DNA of 64,000 nucleotides from positions 112,823 to 176,822 of the forward strand of contig JAMOLT010000061.1 of assembly GCA_027068915.1 (NCBI GenBank). The letters are read 5' to 3'. Under the pieces are notes generated by a model that saw only the letters and a list, made by a program, of their open reading frames with translations, was not told the DNA's origin and made no database searches. This DNA is from Sedimenticola sp. (GTDB lineage: Bacteria; Pseudomonadota; Gammaproteobacteria; Chromatiales; Chromatiaceae). Positions 31,772 through 39,568 of the stretch are shown in pieces; the stretch's first letter is position 1, and each line of letters opens with the position of its first letter. The position numbers and the translations under genes were made by a program.

Positions 31772-31803
31772 AACCATTGGCCTGCCCGGCCAATGGTTTT
31801 TTT
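31772..31803 (+). terminator. Intrinsic terminator after the sulfur-globule gene
   Basis: An 11-bp perfect stem (AACCATTGGCC with its complement) and a TGCCC loop are followed by seven T. It closes the single-gene unit 55 bases after the stop codon. Confidence 0.92.
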
Positions 31804-31854
31804 GTGCAATACCGGCACCAGGCGTCTGTCGGGAAAATTGTTTCATGTCAAGTA

Positions 31855-31868
31855 TTGATCTGGATCAG
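31855..31868 (+). promoter_or_regulatory. FNR-type box upstream of the fnr gene
   Basis: TTGATCTGGATCAG matches the FNR consensus TTGAT-N4-ATCAA at nine of ten positions. It lies about 260 bases upstream of the first FNR-family gene. The rest of 31804-32128 shows no gene. Self-regulation by FNR is plausible. Confidence 0.6.
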
Positions 31869-32128
31869 TTTTAGCGACAGAATACACCATCACAAATCAA
31901 TCCAGCCAAGGGAACCTTGCTATTGGCAAGTCTGGGCAAAACAGGTTGCAGCACACGATGTTCCGGCTCAAGGCATTTGACACCTTGGATGCAAATTTTG
32001 CGATGGTTTCTCATCAGAAAATCAGAAAAATTGCAAACGCCCGGATATTCTGCATATTTACCATGCAAGCCCATGATTTGATCCCAAAGACCCCTGAAGC
32101 CATATAACATATAAAATAGAGAACTCCA

Positions 32129-32890
32129 TTGCCCAAAAACAAGGTTATCCCCCTGAACAAACTCAAAGTCGCGTGCAAAAACTGCGGGCTGGCAAAACTC
32201 TGCCTTCCCCTGGGGCTTGACAGCGGCGACATTGATCAACTTGACGCCATTGTGCAACGCAATCGCCCCCTGCAGCGCGGCGGCCATGTATTTCAGACCG
32301 GCAACAAATTTCGCAGTCTCTACGTTGTGAAAACCGGCACCATCAAGACCTACACCCAGTGCCCGAACGGCTCGGAGCAAGTGGTTGGCTTCCACCTTCC
32401 GGGGGAAGTCGTTGGTCTGGACGGCATTGAATGCGACAAGCATTTGTGTTCCGCCAAGGCGCTGGAAACCACGGCTGTTTGTGAAGTGCCATTTCAACGC
32501 CTTGAGGAACTGACCTCATCCATACCAGGCCTTCAGCATCAATTGTTTCGCCTGATGAGCCGGGAAATTACCAAGGAAACCGGTTTAATGGTGTTGCTGG
32601 GGAAAAGCACCGCCGAAGAACGTCTCGCTGCATTTCTGCTCAGTCTTTCCGTACGCTTTCACGACCGCGGTTTTTCTCCCGTGGAATTCAACCTGAGTAT
32701 GTCCCGTCAGGAAATCGGCTCTTATCTGGGTCTGGCCCTGGAAACTGTCAGTCGTTTGTTTACTCATTTTCAGGACGAAAAAACCCTTCTTGTGGATCGA
32801 AAGCATATTGAGATATTGAACATGGATCGCCTGTACAGCCTGCTTTCCAATCAAACCACATGTCTTGACAGATTGCGGGCACCAAACTGA
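32129..32890 (+). CDS. fnr: FNR family oxygen-responsive transcriptional regulator
   Basis: The product is 253 residues. No ATG is available near the N-terminus, so I start it at TTG 32129, after GAGAA. The N-terminal cysteines 16, 19 and 25 (CKNCGLAKLC) and cysteine 118 (TAVCEVPF) match the four [4Fe-4S] ligands of E. coli FNR. A cyclic-nucleotide-binding fold and a C-terminal helix-turn-helix follow (SRQEIGSYLGLALETVSR). The recognition helix E--SR is of FNR type, consistent with the TTGAT-N4-ATCAA boxes nearby. It should activate genes under low oxygen, including ccoNOQP. Confidence 0.93.
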   Translation: MPKNKVIPLNKLKVACKNCGLAKLCLPLGLDSGDIDQLDAIVQRNRPLQRGGHVFQTGNKFRSLYVVKTGTIKTYTQCPNGSEQVVGFHLPGEVVGLDGIECDKHLCSAKALETTAVCEVPFQRLEELTSSIPGLQHQLFRLMSREITKETGLMVLLGKSTAEERLAAFLLSLSVRFHDRGFSPVEFNLSMSRQEIGSYLGLALETVSRLFTHFQDEKTLLVDRKHIEILNMDRLYSLLSNQTTCLDRLRAPN

Positions 32891-32997
32891 TCGGGCCACG
32901 TCAGGCGGCAACCGCTGATCAGGCCATGGATTCATAGTCCATTTCTTCCCCTGACATTCAGCATTTACCATCCACCTTGATCGCAAAAGGATATTCC

Positions 32998-33711
32998 ATG
33001 CAACCAAACAACACATCAGCGGTCATGTGCCGCAACTGCGCGCTCTATCAGACCGCCCGGGTGTTGGGGTTGGAAACCCCGGATTGCAGCTCACTGAACC
33101 GCATTGTATTGCGCAATCACCCGGTAAGGAAAAATGAGGTGCTGTATCAGGAAGGGGAAGCTTTCCGCTATTTGTACCTGATTCACTCAGGCTCATGCAT
33201 CAGTAACGCCACCATGCTGGGCAACAGTCGCGTCATGGGGTTTTACCTGCCGGGAGAAATCGCCGGCATCGAGAATATCGGCCAGAACACCTGCAACCAC
33301 ACTACCTATGCCTTGGAAAAAGGCTCCATTTGCCAGCTGGATTTTTCTGCCCTGGGAGAAGCCCTGTCCAAAGACGAATTGATCAATGTACAGAAATACC
33401 TGCTTGGATCCGCCGCTCATCATGCACGGCAACTGCAATGGGAACGCTCACTGACAGGCATGCAAACAGCAGAGCAGCGGATTGCGGCATTTTTGGTGAA
33501 TATCGCCAGCCGCCTGGATACTCGCGGTCTTCCCGCACACCAGTTTCGGCTACCCATGTCACGAGAAGCCATAGCCGATTACCTCGGCCTGGCCATGGAA
33601 ACCGTTATCCGCACATTGAAAAACCTCCAATCCCGGAACCTGATTGACATCAAGGCAAAAAATATCGAGATCATAGACGAACCCAGCCTGAGTTCCCTAT
33701 TTGTTTACTGA
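32998..33711 (+). CDS. Second FNR/CRP family regulator with altered cysteine set
   Basis: The product is 237 residues from the ATG at 32998 (AAAGGATATTCC upstream). Architecture is the same as its neighbour: sensory domain, then a helix-turn-helix (SREAIADYLGLAMETVIRTL). Cysteines 11 and 14 (CRNC) and 112 (ICQLDF) align with FNR ligands, but the third N-terminal position is alanine 20; cysteine 30 might substitute. So it may bind a different or labile cluster, or none. In the recognition helix the FNR-type E--SR is E--IR. It lies 107 bases after fnr in the same direction, looks like a diverged duplicate, and precedes ccoN. Confidence 0.9.
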   Translation: MQPNNTSAVMCRNCALYQTARVLGLETPDCSSLNRIVLRNHPVRKNEVLYQEGEAFRYLYLIHSGSCISNATMLGNSRVMGFYLPGEIAGIENIGQNTCNHTTYALEKGSICQLDFSALGEALSKDELINVQKYLLGSAAHHARQLQWERSLTGMQTAEQRIAAFLVNIASRLDTRGLPAHQFRLPMSREAIADYLGLAMETVIRTLKNLQSRNLIDIKAKNIEIIDEPSLSSLFVY

Positions 33712-33803
33712 CAACTGCTTTAACATCAATAGATTGCTTTCTCTCCAGCTTTCTATTTTCGTTCTGAAAACCTCCCCAATTACGCCAAATTCCCCGTTTG
33801 CAT

Positions 33804-33874
33804 CTGACAAAAATCAAATTTAACTGCAAAAAACTGACATTTCTCATATAACTACCCCTTAATCTTTGTATAAT
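33804..33874 (+). promoter_or_regulatory. ccoN promoter with two FNR-like boxes
   Basis: A perfect -10 TATAAT lies at 33869-33874. Upstream are CTGAC-AAAA-ATCAA (33804-33817, eight of ten to consensus) and CTGAC-ATTT-CTCAT (33834-33847, six of ten). Their centres are exactly 30 bases apart and fall near -71 and -41 of the expected start. Positions -41 and -71 are the classical class II and class I sites. The leader to ccoN is about 130 bases with no other gene. Confidence 0.6.
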
Positions 33875-34010
33875 CTCGTCGGTCGGGAACCTTCTTTTGT
33901 TAAACAGGTCACGAAATGTTTCGGTGTACCTGGGTGCTGTAAGAAAACAAGGCTTCCGCAAACACAAGCTTTTGGGTTGTTTTTTTCGAAATCTGAACTG
34001 GGAGGTTTTC

Positions 34011-35426
34011 GTGGAAGAAACGAAATATGATTTTGACGTCATACGATGGTTTTCCATCATGGCGGTCGTCTATCTTGTTGTGGGAACCCTGGTGGGAACC
34101 TTCATCGCATCACAACTGGCATGGCCGTTCCTCAACTTTGATATCGCCGAACTTACTTTCGGTCGCTTACGGCCCCTTCACACAAATGCTGTAATCTTTG
34201 CCTTCGGCGGTTGTACCTTGTTTGCTACAGCATTCTATAGCGTGCAGCGAACCGGCGGCACCTCTCTCTGGAGCCCGAAAATGGCCTGGTTCACCTTCTG
34301 GGGGTGGAACCTGATCATTGTCGCTGCAGTTATCACTCTTCCACTGGGTATCACCCAGTCCAAGGAATATGCTGAACTGGAATGGCCCATTGATCTGGCC
34401 ATTGCTGTGGTCTGGCTATCCTTTGGATTGAACTTCATCATGACCATTGCCAAGCGCAAGACCAGCCACATTTATGTGTCCAACTGGTTCTTCATGGGCA
34501 TGTTCGTCATGATCACCTATCTGCATGTGGTCAACAGCCTGGCGATTCCCGTCAGCCTGTTCAAGTCTTACTCCATATTCTCAGGTGTGCAGGATGCCAT
34601 GATTCAGTGGTGGTGGGGCCACAATGCGGTGGGCTTCTACCTGACTGCCGGCTTCCTGGGCATTATGTATTATTTTGTACCCAAGCAGGCCAATCGCCCG
34701 ATATTCTCCTATCGTTTGTCCGTACTGCACTTCTGGGCACTGATGTTTGGTTATGTCTGGCTGGGTGCTCACCACCTGCAATACACCGCACTGCCTGATT
34801 GGACAGGTTCCGTAGGCGCAGCCATTTCTCTGGCCATGATCATCCCTTCCTGGGGTGGCGCCATCAACGGAATGATGACCCTCTCCGGCGCATGGGACAA
34901 ACTGCGTGAGGATTACATCCTGCGCTTCATGATCATGTCTCTGGCTTTCTACGCCATGTCCACCTTTGAAGGTCCGGTCATGTCCGCCAAGTCGGTTAAT
35001 GCTCTCTCCCATTACACTGACTGGACTGTAGGTCATGTCCACTCCGGGGCGTTGGGCTGGGTTGCCATGGTATCCGCGGGTGCGCTCTATCACATGATAG
35101 AAAAACTCTGGGGCATCAAGATGTACTCTGCCAAGCTGGTGAACATCCACTTTTGGACGTCCACCATCGGCACGGTTGTATACATCACTGCCATGTGGGT
35201 ATCCGGCATCATGCAAGGCTTGATGTGGCGTGACTATGACGAGTTTGGCACCCTGACCTATACCTTCGCTGAATCTGTAGCTGCCATGCACCCCTACTAT
35301 GCCATGCGCGCCATCGGCGGCATGATCTTCTTCTCAGGTGGTGTCATCATGCTCTACAACGTCATTATGACCATTCGCAAGGCTTCCACCGAGCGCAGCT
35401 CTACTGCTGCCGCGGCTACGGCTTAA
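34011..35426 (+). CDS. ccoN: cbb3-type cytochrome c oxidase subunit I
   Basis: The product is 471 residues. I start it at GTG 34011 ([14 protein letters not shown]), five bases after GGGAGG; the open frame upstream contains leader DNA. It has about 12 membrane helices and heme-copper histidines, including [10 protein letters not shown] (heme ligand), [18 protein letters not shown] (copper site) and the [11 protein letters not shown] region. It is the catalytic proton-pumping subunit of the high-affinity oxidase. It opens the ccoNOQP operon, with ccoO 14 bases on. Confidence 0.97.
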   Translation: MEETKYDFDVIRWFSIMAVVYLVVGTLVGTFIASQLAWPFLNFDIAELTFGRLRPLHTNAVIFAFGGCTLFATAFYSVQRTGGTSLWSPKMAWFTFWGWNLIIVAAVITLPLGITQSKEYAELEWPIDLAIAVVWLSFGLNFIMTIAKRKTSHIYVSNWFFMGMFVMITYLHVVNSLAIPVSLFKSYSIFSGVQDAMIQWWWGHNAVGFYLTAGFLGIMYYFVPKQANRPIFSYRLSVLHFWALMFGYVWLGAHHLQYTALPDWTGSVGAAISLAMIIPSWGGAINGMMTLSGAWDKLREDYILRFMIMSLAFYAMSTFEGPVMSAKSVNALSHYTDWTVGHVHSGALGWVAMVSAGALYHMIEKLWGIKMYSAKLVNIHFWTSTIGTVVYITAMWVSGIMQGLMWRDYDEFGTLTYTFAESVAAMHPYYAMRAIGGMIFFSGGVIMLYNVIMTIRKASTERSSTAAAATA

Positions 35427-35440
35427 CAGGAGAATCAACA

Positions 35441-36163
35441 ATGGCTGATAAAATTCATTCAACCAAACTGCAGGACAAGGCGGAACGCAATGTATTCGTC
35501 ATGTTCGTCTTGCTCCTGGTAACGTTATCCGTGGGTGGCTTGGTGGAGATTGTCCCCCTGTTCTACCTGGACGATACCATGGAGCATAACAAGCACCCGG
35601 AAATCGTCTGGCAGGCCAATGTGGCCAAGGCGGATCGTAAAGACCTTTCCACCTGGAAGACCGGTGATGGCGTCCGCCCCTACACTGCTCTTGAGCAGGC
35701 GGGCCGCGATATCTACATCCGTGAGGGATGTTATCTGTGCCATTCGCAGCAGATCCGCCCCTTCCGCGATGAAGCTGAGCGTTATGGTCATTATTCACTG
35801 GCTTCCGAGTCCATGTATGACCATCCCTTCCAATGGGGTTCCAAGCGAACCGGCCCCGACTTGGCAAGAGTTGGTGGCAAGTACTCCGATGAATGGCATG
35901 TCCAACACATGCTGGCGCCACGCTCTGTGGTCCCCGAGTCTGTGATGCCTAATTATCCTTGGCTGATGGAAAACACTGTCGATGGCAAGCAGCTCGAGAG
36001 GAATCTTAAGGGGCTGCGTATGATTGGTGTGCCTTATACCGACGCAGACATCGCAACTGCTGCTGACGTTGACGGCAAGTCCGAGATGGAAGCACTGGTC
36101 GCCTATCTGCAGGTACTGGGTACCATGGCCAACCTCAAGGAAGGCGTGGATTATCGTGAGTAG
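35441..36163 (+). CDS. ccoO: cbb3-type cytochrome c oxidase subunit II (monoheme c)
   Basis: The product is 240 residues. One membrane anchor ([22 protein letters not shown]) precedes a periplasmic cytochrome c domain with CYLCH at residues 97-101. A methionine axial ligand is expected in the ESVMPNYPW stretch. It passes electrons from CcoP to CcoN. It overlaps ccoQ by eight bases. Confidence 0.97.
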   Translation: MADKIHSTKLQDKAERNVFVMFVLLLVTLSVGGLVEIVPLFYLDDTMEHNKHPEIVWQANVAKADRKDLSTWKTGDGVRPYTALEQAGRDIYIREGCYLCHSQQIRPFRDEAERYGHYSLASESMYDHPFQWGSKRTGPDLARVGGKYSDEWHVQHMLAPRSVVPESVMPNYPWLMENTVDGKQLERNLKGLRMIGVPYTDADIATAADVDGKSEMEALVAYLQVLGTMANLKEGVDYRE

Positions 36164-36362
36164 TCTTCGGGAATATTTCCAGACCAACTGGGCAGCAATG
36201 ACCCTGCATGACTGGATCGGCATGATCCTGACGATAGGAACATTGCTGGCCATGGTGTGGATCTACACCTATGTGTTCAACCCGAAGAACAAAGAACGTC
36301 TTGAATCACAACGGAACATTCCGTTTGACGAAAAGAATACAGACTCGGAGAAAGAAAAATGA
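36156..36362 (+). CDS. ccoQ: cbb3-type cytochrome oxidase subunit CcoQ
   Basis: The product is 68 residues. I start it at GTG 36156 inside the end of ccoO (GTGAGTAG), giving [20 protein letters not shown]; an ATG at 36198 would cut into the conserved N-terminus. One membrane helix ([20 protein letters not shown]) is followed by the CcoQ-type [17 protein letters not shown] tail. CcoQ stabilises the assembled oxidase. Its stop overlaps the ccoP start by four bases. Confidence 0.9.
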   Translation: MSSLREYFQTNWAAMTLHDWIGMILTIGTLLAMVWIYTYVFNPKNKERLESQRNIPFDEKNTDSEKEK

Positions 36363-37201
36363 GTGACAATAGCAATCCTCACGGCCAGACTACCGGTCAC
36401 GTCTGGGACGAGACTCTGGCGGAACTGACCAACCCACCACCAAAATGGTGGATGCTCGGACTACATGCCAGCTGGATCCTGGTGGTGTTGTATACCCTGT
36501 ATTATCCTTCCTGGCCTCTGCTAAACGGCCACTTCAAAGGTTTGGCCGGCTGGACATCCATCGGCGAATTCAAGAAAGACATGAAAGAAGTAACGGATAT
36601 TCGCGCCAAATACGAAGACAAGCTGCCTGGCATGAGTGCCGCAGCCATCCTCGCAGACGACGAATTGAAAAACTATGTAATACGTTCTTCAAAGGTGCTG
36701 TATGGAGACAACTGCGCTGCCTGTCACGGCAGCGGCGGCGGCGGAAACCCCGGCTACCCTGCCCTGGTTGACGATGACTGGCTGTTCGGCGGCTCCATTG
36801 ATCTGATTAACACATCCATCGCTAACGGCCGCAAGGCCATGATGCCGAAAATGGGTGGCGCTCAGCTTAGCACTGCAGAAATCGACAAACTGGCTGGAGC
36901 AATCCACAATGGCACTGTTGTAAGCGAGCCTTTGTATGCAGCCAAGGGTTGTATCGGTTGTCATGGCCCGGATGGCAAGGGTATGGCAGCGCTGGGTTCT
37001 GCCAATCTGGTTGACAAGATCTGGCGCTTCGCCGCCAAGGATCAACTGGCCAGCATCAAGGCCACCATTGCTCATGGCGTCAACGATCCTACTGACCCCA
37101 GTACCCGCAAAGCTGAAATGCCGGCCTGGAAAGAGCGTTTGACAGACATCCAGATCAAGAAGCTTGCCGTTTATGTGCATGCCCTTGGCGGTGGCCAGTA
37201 A
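36359..37201 (+). CDS. ccoP: cbb3-type cytochrome c oxidase subunit III (diheme c)
   Basis: The product is 280 residues. The N-terminal membrane anchor carries the conserved PPPKWWMLGL and YYPSWP motifs. Two cytochrome c domains have CAACH at residues 119-123 and CIGCH at 198-202, with axial methionines in KMGG and KAEMPAW-type stretches. It takes electrons from soluble cytochromes c. It is the last of the four core subunits; a stem-loop follows at 37217. Confidence 0.97.
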   Translation: MSDNSNPHGQTTGHVWDETLAELTNPPPKWWMLGLHASWILVVLYTLYYPSWPLLNGHFKGLAGWTSIGEFKKDMKEVTDIRAKYEDKLPGMSAAAILADDELKNYVIRSSKVLYGDNCAACHGSGGGGNPGYPALVDDDWLFGGSIDLINTSIANGRKAMMPKMGGAQLSTAEIDKLAGAIHNGTVVSEPLYAAKGCIGCHGPDGKGMAALGSANLVDKIWRFAAKDQLASIKATIAHGVNDPTDPSTRKAEMPAWKERLTDIQIKKLAVYVHALGGGQ

Positions 37202-37216
37202 GTAGTTAACCAGCTC

Positions 37217-37239
37217 AGGCACCCGGTTTCCGGGTGCCT
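37217..37239 (+). other. Perfect stem-loop after ccoP
   Basis: AGGCACCCGG and its exact complement enclose a TTT loop, starting 16 bases after the ccoP stop. There is no T-run, so read-through into the small gene at 37267 is expected. It may stabilise the ccoNOQP message or set its stoichiometry. Confidence 0.7.
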
Positions 37240-37266
37240 CCCCACATCCTTTCAGGAGGGATAATC

Positions 37267-37383
37267 ATGTCGGACTGGACAGCCATAGCATCTTATCTGT
37301 CAGTAACCATTGCCGTAATTGTGTTCATATTTCTGGTCTGGAAAGTAAGGAAACTCATGAATGAAACAAAATCTGACGATTGA
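37267..37383 (+). CDS. 38-residue single-helix membrane peptide, CcoM-like
   Basis: A very strong ribosome site (CAGGAGGG) precedes the ATG at 37267. The product begins MSDWTAIASYLSV, has one membrane helix (residues 7-25, through VIVFIFLVW) and a charged tail KVRKLMNETKSDD. It resembles the 36-residue CcoM of Pseudomonas stutzeri in size and layout: a short N-terminus, one helix, and a basic/charged end. A terminator follows 25 bases later, so it is the last gene of the ccoNOQP transcript. CcoM is a fourth subunit that aids cbb3 stability. The homology is suggested, not proven, because the sequence is so short. Confidence 0.75.
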   Translation: MSDWTAIASYLSVTIAVIVFIFLVWKVRKLMNETKSDD

Positions 37384-37408
37384 CAGCTATCACAAATAAA
37401 CAAACTGG

Positions 37409-37438
37409 CAGGGGGGCTGAAAAGCTCCCCTGTTTTTT
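37409..37438 (+). terminator. Intrinsic terminator of the ccoNOQP operon
   Basis: A 10-bp stem (CAGGGGGGCT with AGCTCCCCTG, one G-T pair) and a GAAA loop are followed by six T. It separates ccoNOQP plus the small gene from ccoGHIS. Confidence 0.93.
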
Positions 37439-37467
37439 ATTGCAATGCCTTGTTAACCCTACAGATA

Positions 37468-37482
37468 TTGTGAATTATCACT
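37468..37482 (+). promoter_or_regulatory. FNR/CRP-like palindrome upstream of ccoG
   Basis: TTGTGAATTATCACT contains GTGA-ATTA-TCAC, a perfect inverted pair with 4-base spacing. It matches the FNR consensus at seven of ten positions, with the TGTGA half typical of CRP. It lies about 115 bases before ccoG, in the gap after the terminator. Confidence 0.4.
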
Positions 37483-37586
37483 GACAGCCCGACAGCACAA
37501 TGGCAATATCTAACGCCAGCCCATTCAGATATAATTTGAAGGTTCAGCATTTGCCCCGTATTTAGCATGTGAACCAGGAGAACACG

Positions 37587-39014
37587 GTGACAGAATCATC
37601 CACTTCCAAAGAAAGCAAGGCAAGCTATTCCGACGATATCTATGAGGAAGTCGCCAACTGGCATGTCAACACCGGCGAAGAAAAAACTTACCCGAAAAAG
37701 GCATCGGGCAAATGGCGTCGCCTGAAGTGGATTACGCACAGCATCTGGCTGGTTCTTTTCTTTGGCCCCTATCTCCGCTGGAATGGCCAGCAAGCCATTC
37801 TTTTTGACATCCCGGATCGCCAGTTCCATATCTTCGGCCTCACCATCCTCCCCCAGGATGTATGGATGTTGGCACTGGTGCTGTTGTTCTTTGCCATGCT
37901 GCTGGCAGCCGTTACCACTATTGCCGGTCGGGTATATTGTGGCTTTTTTTGCTTCCAGACCGCCTGGACAGATTTATTCATCTGGCTGGAGGACAAGATT
38001 GAAGGCGCACCGGCCAAACGCCGCAAACTGGATACCGGCCCCTGGACCACAGAAAAAGTACGCAAGAAATCACTCAAATATCTGGTATGGTTTATTATTT
38101 CCGTGTTGACGGGAATCAGCTTCGTAGCCTGGTTCACTGATGCTCGCCAACTCTGGCATGACCTTCTTACTTTCAATGCCAGCACAACAGAATATGGTGT
38201 GATTGCCTTGTTCATTGCCGGAACCATGTTGCTGGCAGGCAAGCTGCGTGAACAGACCTGCTTCTGGCTTTGTCCCTACGCCCGCATACAGGGCGTCATG
38301 TACGATAAGGAAACCATTCTGCCCACCTATGATTTTCATCGCGGCGAACCTCGCGGGCGCCTGAAGAAAGGCCAACTTGTGGAAGGCAACGGCGATTGCA
38401 TCGATTGCAAACAATGCATTGCGGTCTGCCCTACCGGCATCGATATCCGCATGGGCCAGCAGGAAGGCTGCATTACCTGCTCTTTGTGCCTGGATGCCTG
38501 TGATGCGGTAATGGAAAAAATCGGCCGCCCCACGGGGTTGATTCGCTATGCCTCCATGGACGAGATGGAAGGCAAAAAACAACTGCCTTTGTTAAAACGC
38601 CCCAGGGTACTGATTTACCTGACCATCCTGACCTTGTCGATCAGCGGCATCATTTACGGTCTTACCAGTTTGGGGCATATCGAAGTCAAGGTTTTGCATG
38701 GCCGCTCACCGTTGTTCGTACAACGTAGCGATGGCACAATACAGAACAAGTATGATGTTAAGATTCTAAACAAAACCACCGATGACATCCCTATCAAGGT
38801 AACCGCATCCGGCATTGAAGGAATGGTACTCAAAGGCGCTGAAAAATCCTTGCTGGCACGAAAAGGCAATACGGGTTCTTACATTATGTTTATCAACGCC
38901 CCGGCCGAAAACATCAAGGCTGAACGCACATCGATCACCTTCAAGATTGTCAATCTTGATGATCCCACACAAACCTCTTCTTACGAAAGCATGTTTTTTG
39001 CTCCAAAACCATGA
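37587..39014 (+). CDS. ccoG: cbb3 oxidase accessory protein CcoG
   Basis: The product is 475 residues. GTG 37587 is chosen because AGGAG lies six bases upstream; a GTG at 37569 would add six residues. About five membrane helices surround polyferredoxin motifs, including YCGFFCFQTAW, CFWLCPYARIQ, CIDCKQCIAVCP and CITCSLCLDAC. CcoG is proposed to reduce Cu(II) for delivery to CcoN. The C-terminal periplasmic domain has an immunoglobulin-like fold in relatives. It overlaps ccoH by four bases. Confidence 0.95.
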   Translation: MTESSTSKESKASYSDDIYEEVANWHVNTGEEKTYPKKASGKWRRLKWITHSIWLVLFFGPYLRWNGQQAILFDIPDRQFHIFGLTILPQDVWMLALVLLFFAMLLAAVTTIAGRVYCGFFCFQTAWTDLFIWLEDKIEGAPAKRRKLDTGPWTTEKVRKKSLKYLVWFIISVLTGISFVAWFTDARQLWHDLLTFNASTTEYGVIALFIAGTMLLAGKLREQTCFWLCPYARIQGVMYDKETILPTYDFHRGEPRGRLKKGQLVEGNGDCIDCKQCIAVCPTGIDIRMGQQEGCITCSLCLDACDAVMEKIGRPTGLIRYASMDEMEGKKQLPLLKRPRVLIYLTILTLSISGIIYGLTSLGHIEVKVLHGRSPLFVQRSDGTIQNKYDVKILNKTTDDIPIKVTASGIEGMVLKGAEKSLLARKGNTGSYIMFINAPAENIKAERTSITFKIVNLDDPTQTSSYESMFFAPKP

Positions 39015-39568
39015 ACCCCACTATGAATGAAACACGCACTGGAAATACCCCCCGCTTCTCACAACACAACAAGGAAGCATTCAGAAACCCATGGGTTCTG
39101 GGATGGATCGGTGGCATCCTTCTGGTATTGGGCGTCAATGCTGCCTTTATCGTGACCGCCATCGTGACCAGCCCAGGTCTGGTGGAAAAAAACTACTATG
39201 AGAAAGGCAGGGATCAAGAACGGAACTTCGTATCACAGCAACAGATGCGCAACCGCCTCGGCTGGCACATGAAGCTGAATACGATACGCAAACCTGTTAC
39301 AGGGGAGTCCGCACGTTACTCCTTCAATGTGGTGGATGCCAAAGGCACTCCTATCGATGCAGACGAGGCCGTCATTCAGGCTTACCGGCCCAGCAACGTA
39401 AACGCCGACTTCAGCACCAAGATGCAAAAAATCGCACCTGGCGTATTTAGCGCAGAGCTGATTTTCCCCCTGAAAGGCGCCTGGGATCTCAACGTCGTGC
39501 TGAGCAAAGGCGAAGATAGCCTGAAACTGACCCGCCGCATATCCGTGTTATCCAGCAGCAGTCAATGA
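39011..39568 (+). CDS. ccoH: cbb3 oxidase assembly protein CcoH/FixH
   Basis: The product is 185 residues. A single membrane helix (WIGGILLVLGVNAAFIVTAIV) is followed by the FixH-typical SPGLVEKNYYEKGRDQERN and a periplasmic beta domain. FixH/CcoH interacts with the oxidase during assembly and is needed with CcoI. The start is the ATG at 39011, overlapping ccoG by four bases; a second ATG four codons in is possible. It overlaps ccoI by four bases. Confidence 0.92.
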   Translation: MNPTMNETRTGNTPRFSQHNKEAFRNPWVLGWIGGILLVLGVNAAFIVTAIVTSPGLVEKNYYEKGRDQERNFVSQQQMRNRLGWHMKLNTIRKPVTGESARYSFNVVDAKGTPIDADEAVIQAYRPSNVNADFSTKMQKIAPGVFSAELIFPLKGAWDLNVVLSKGEDSLKLTRRISVLSSSSQ

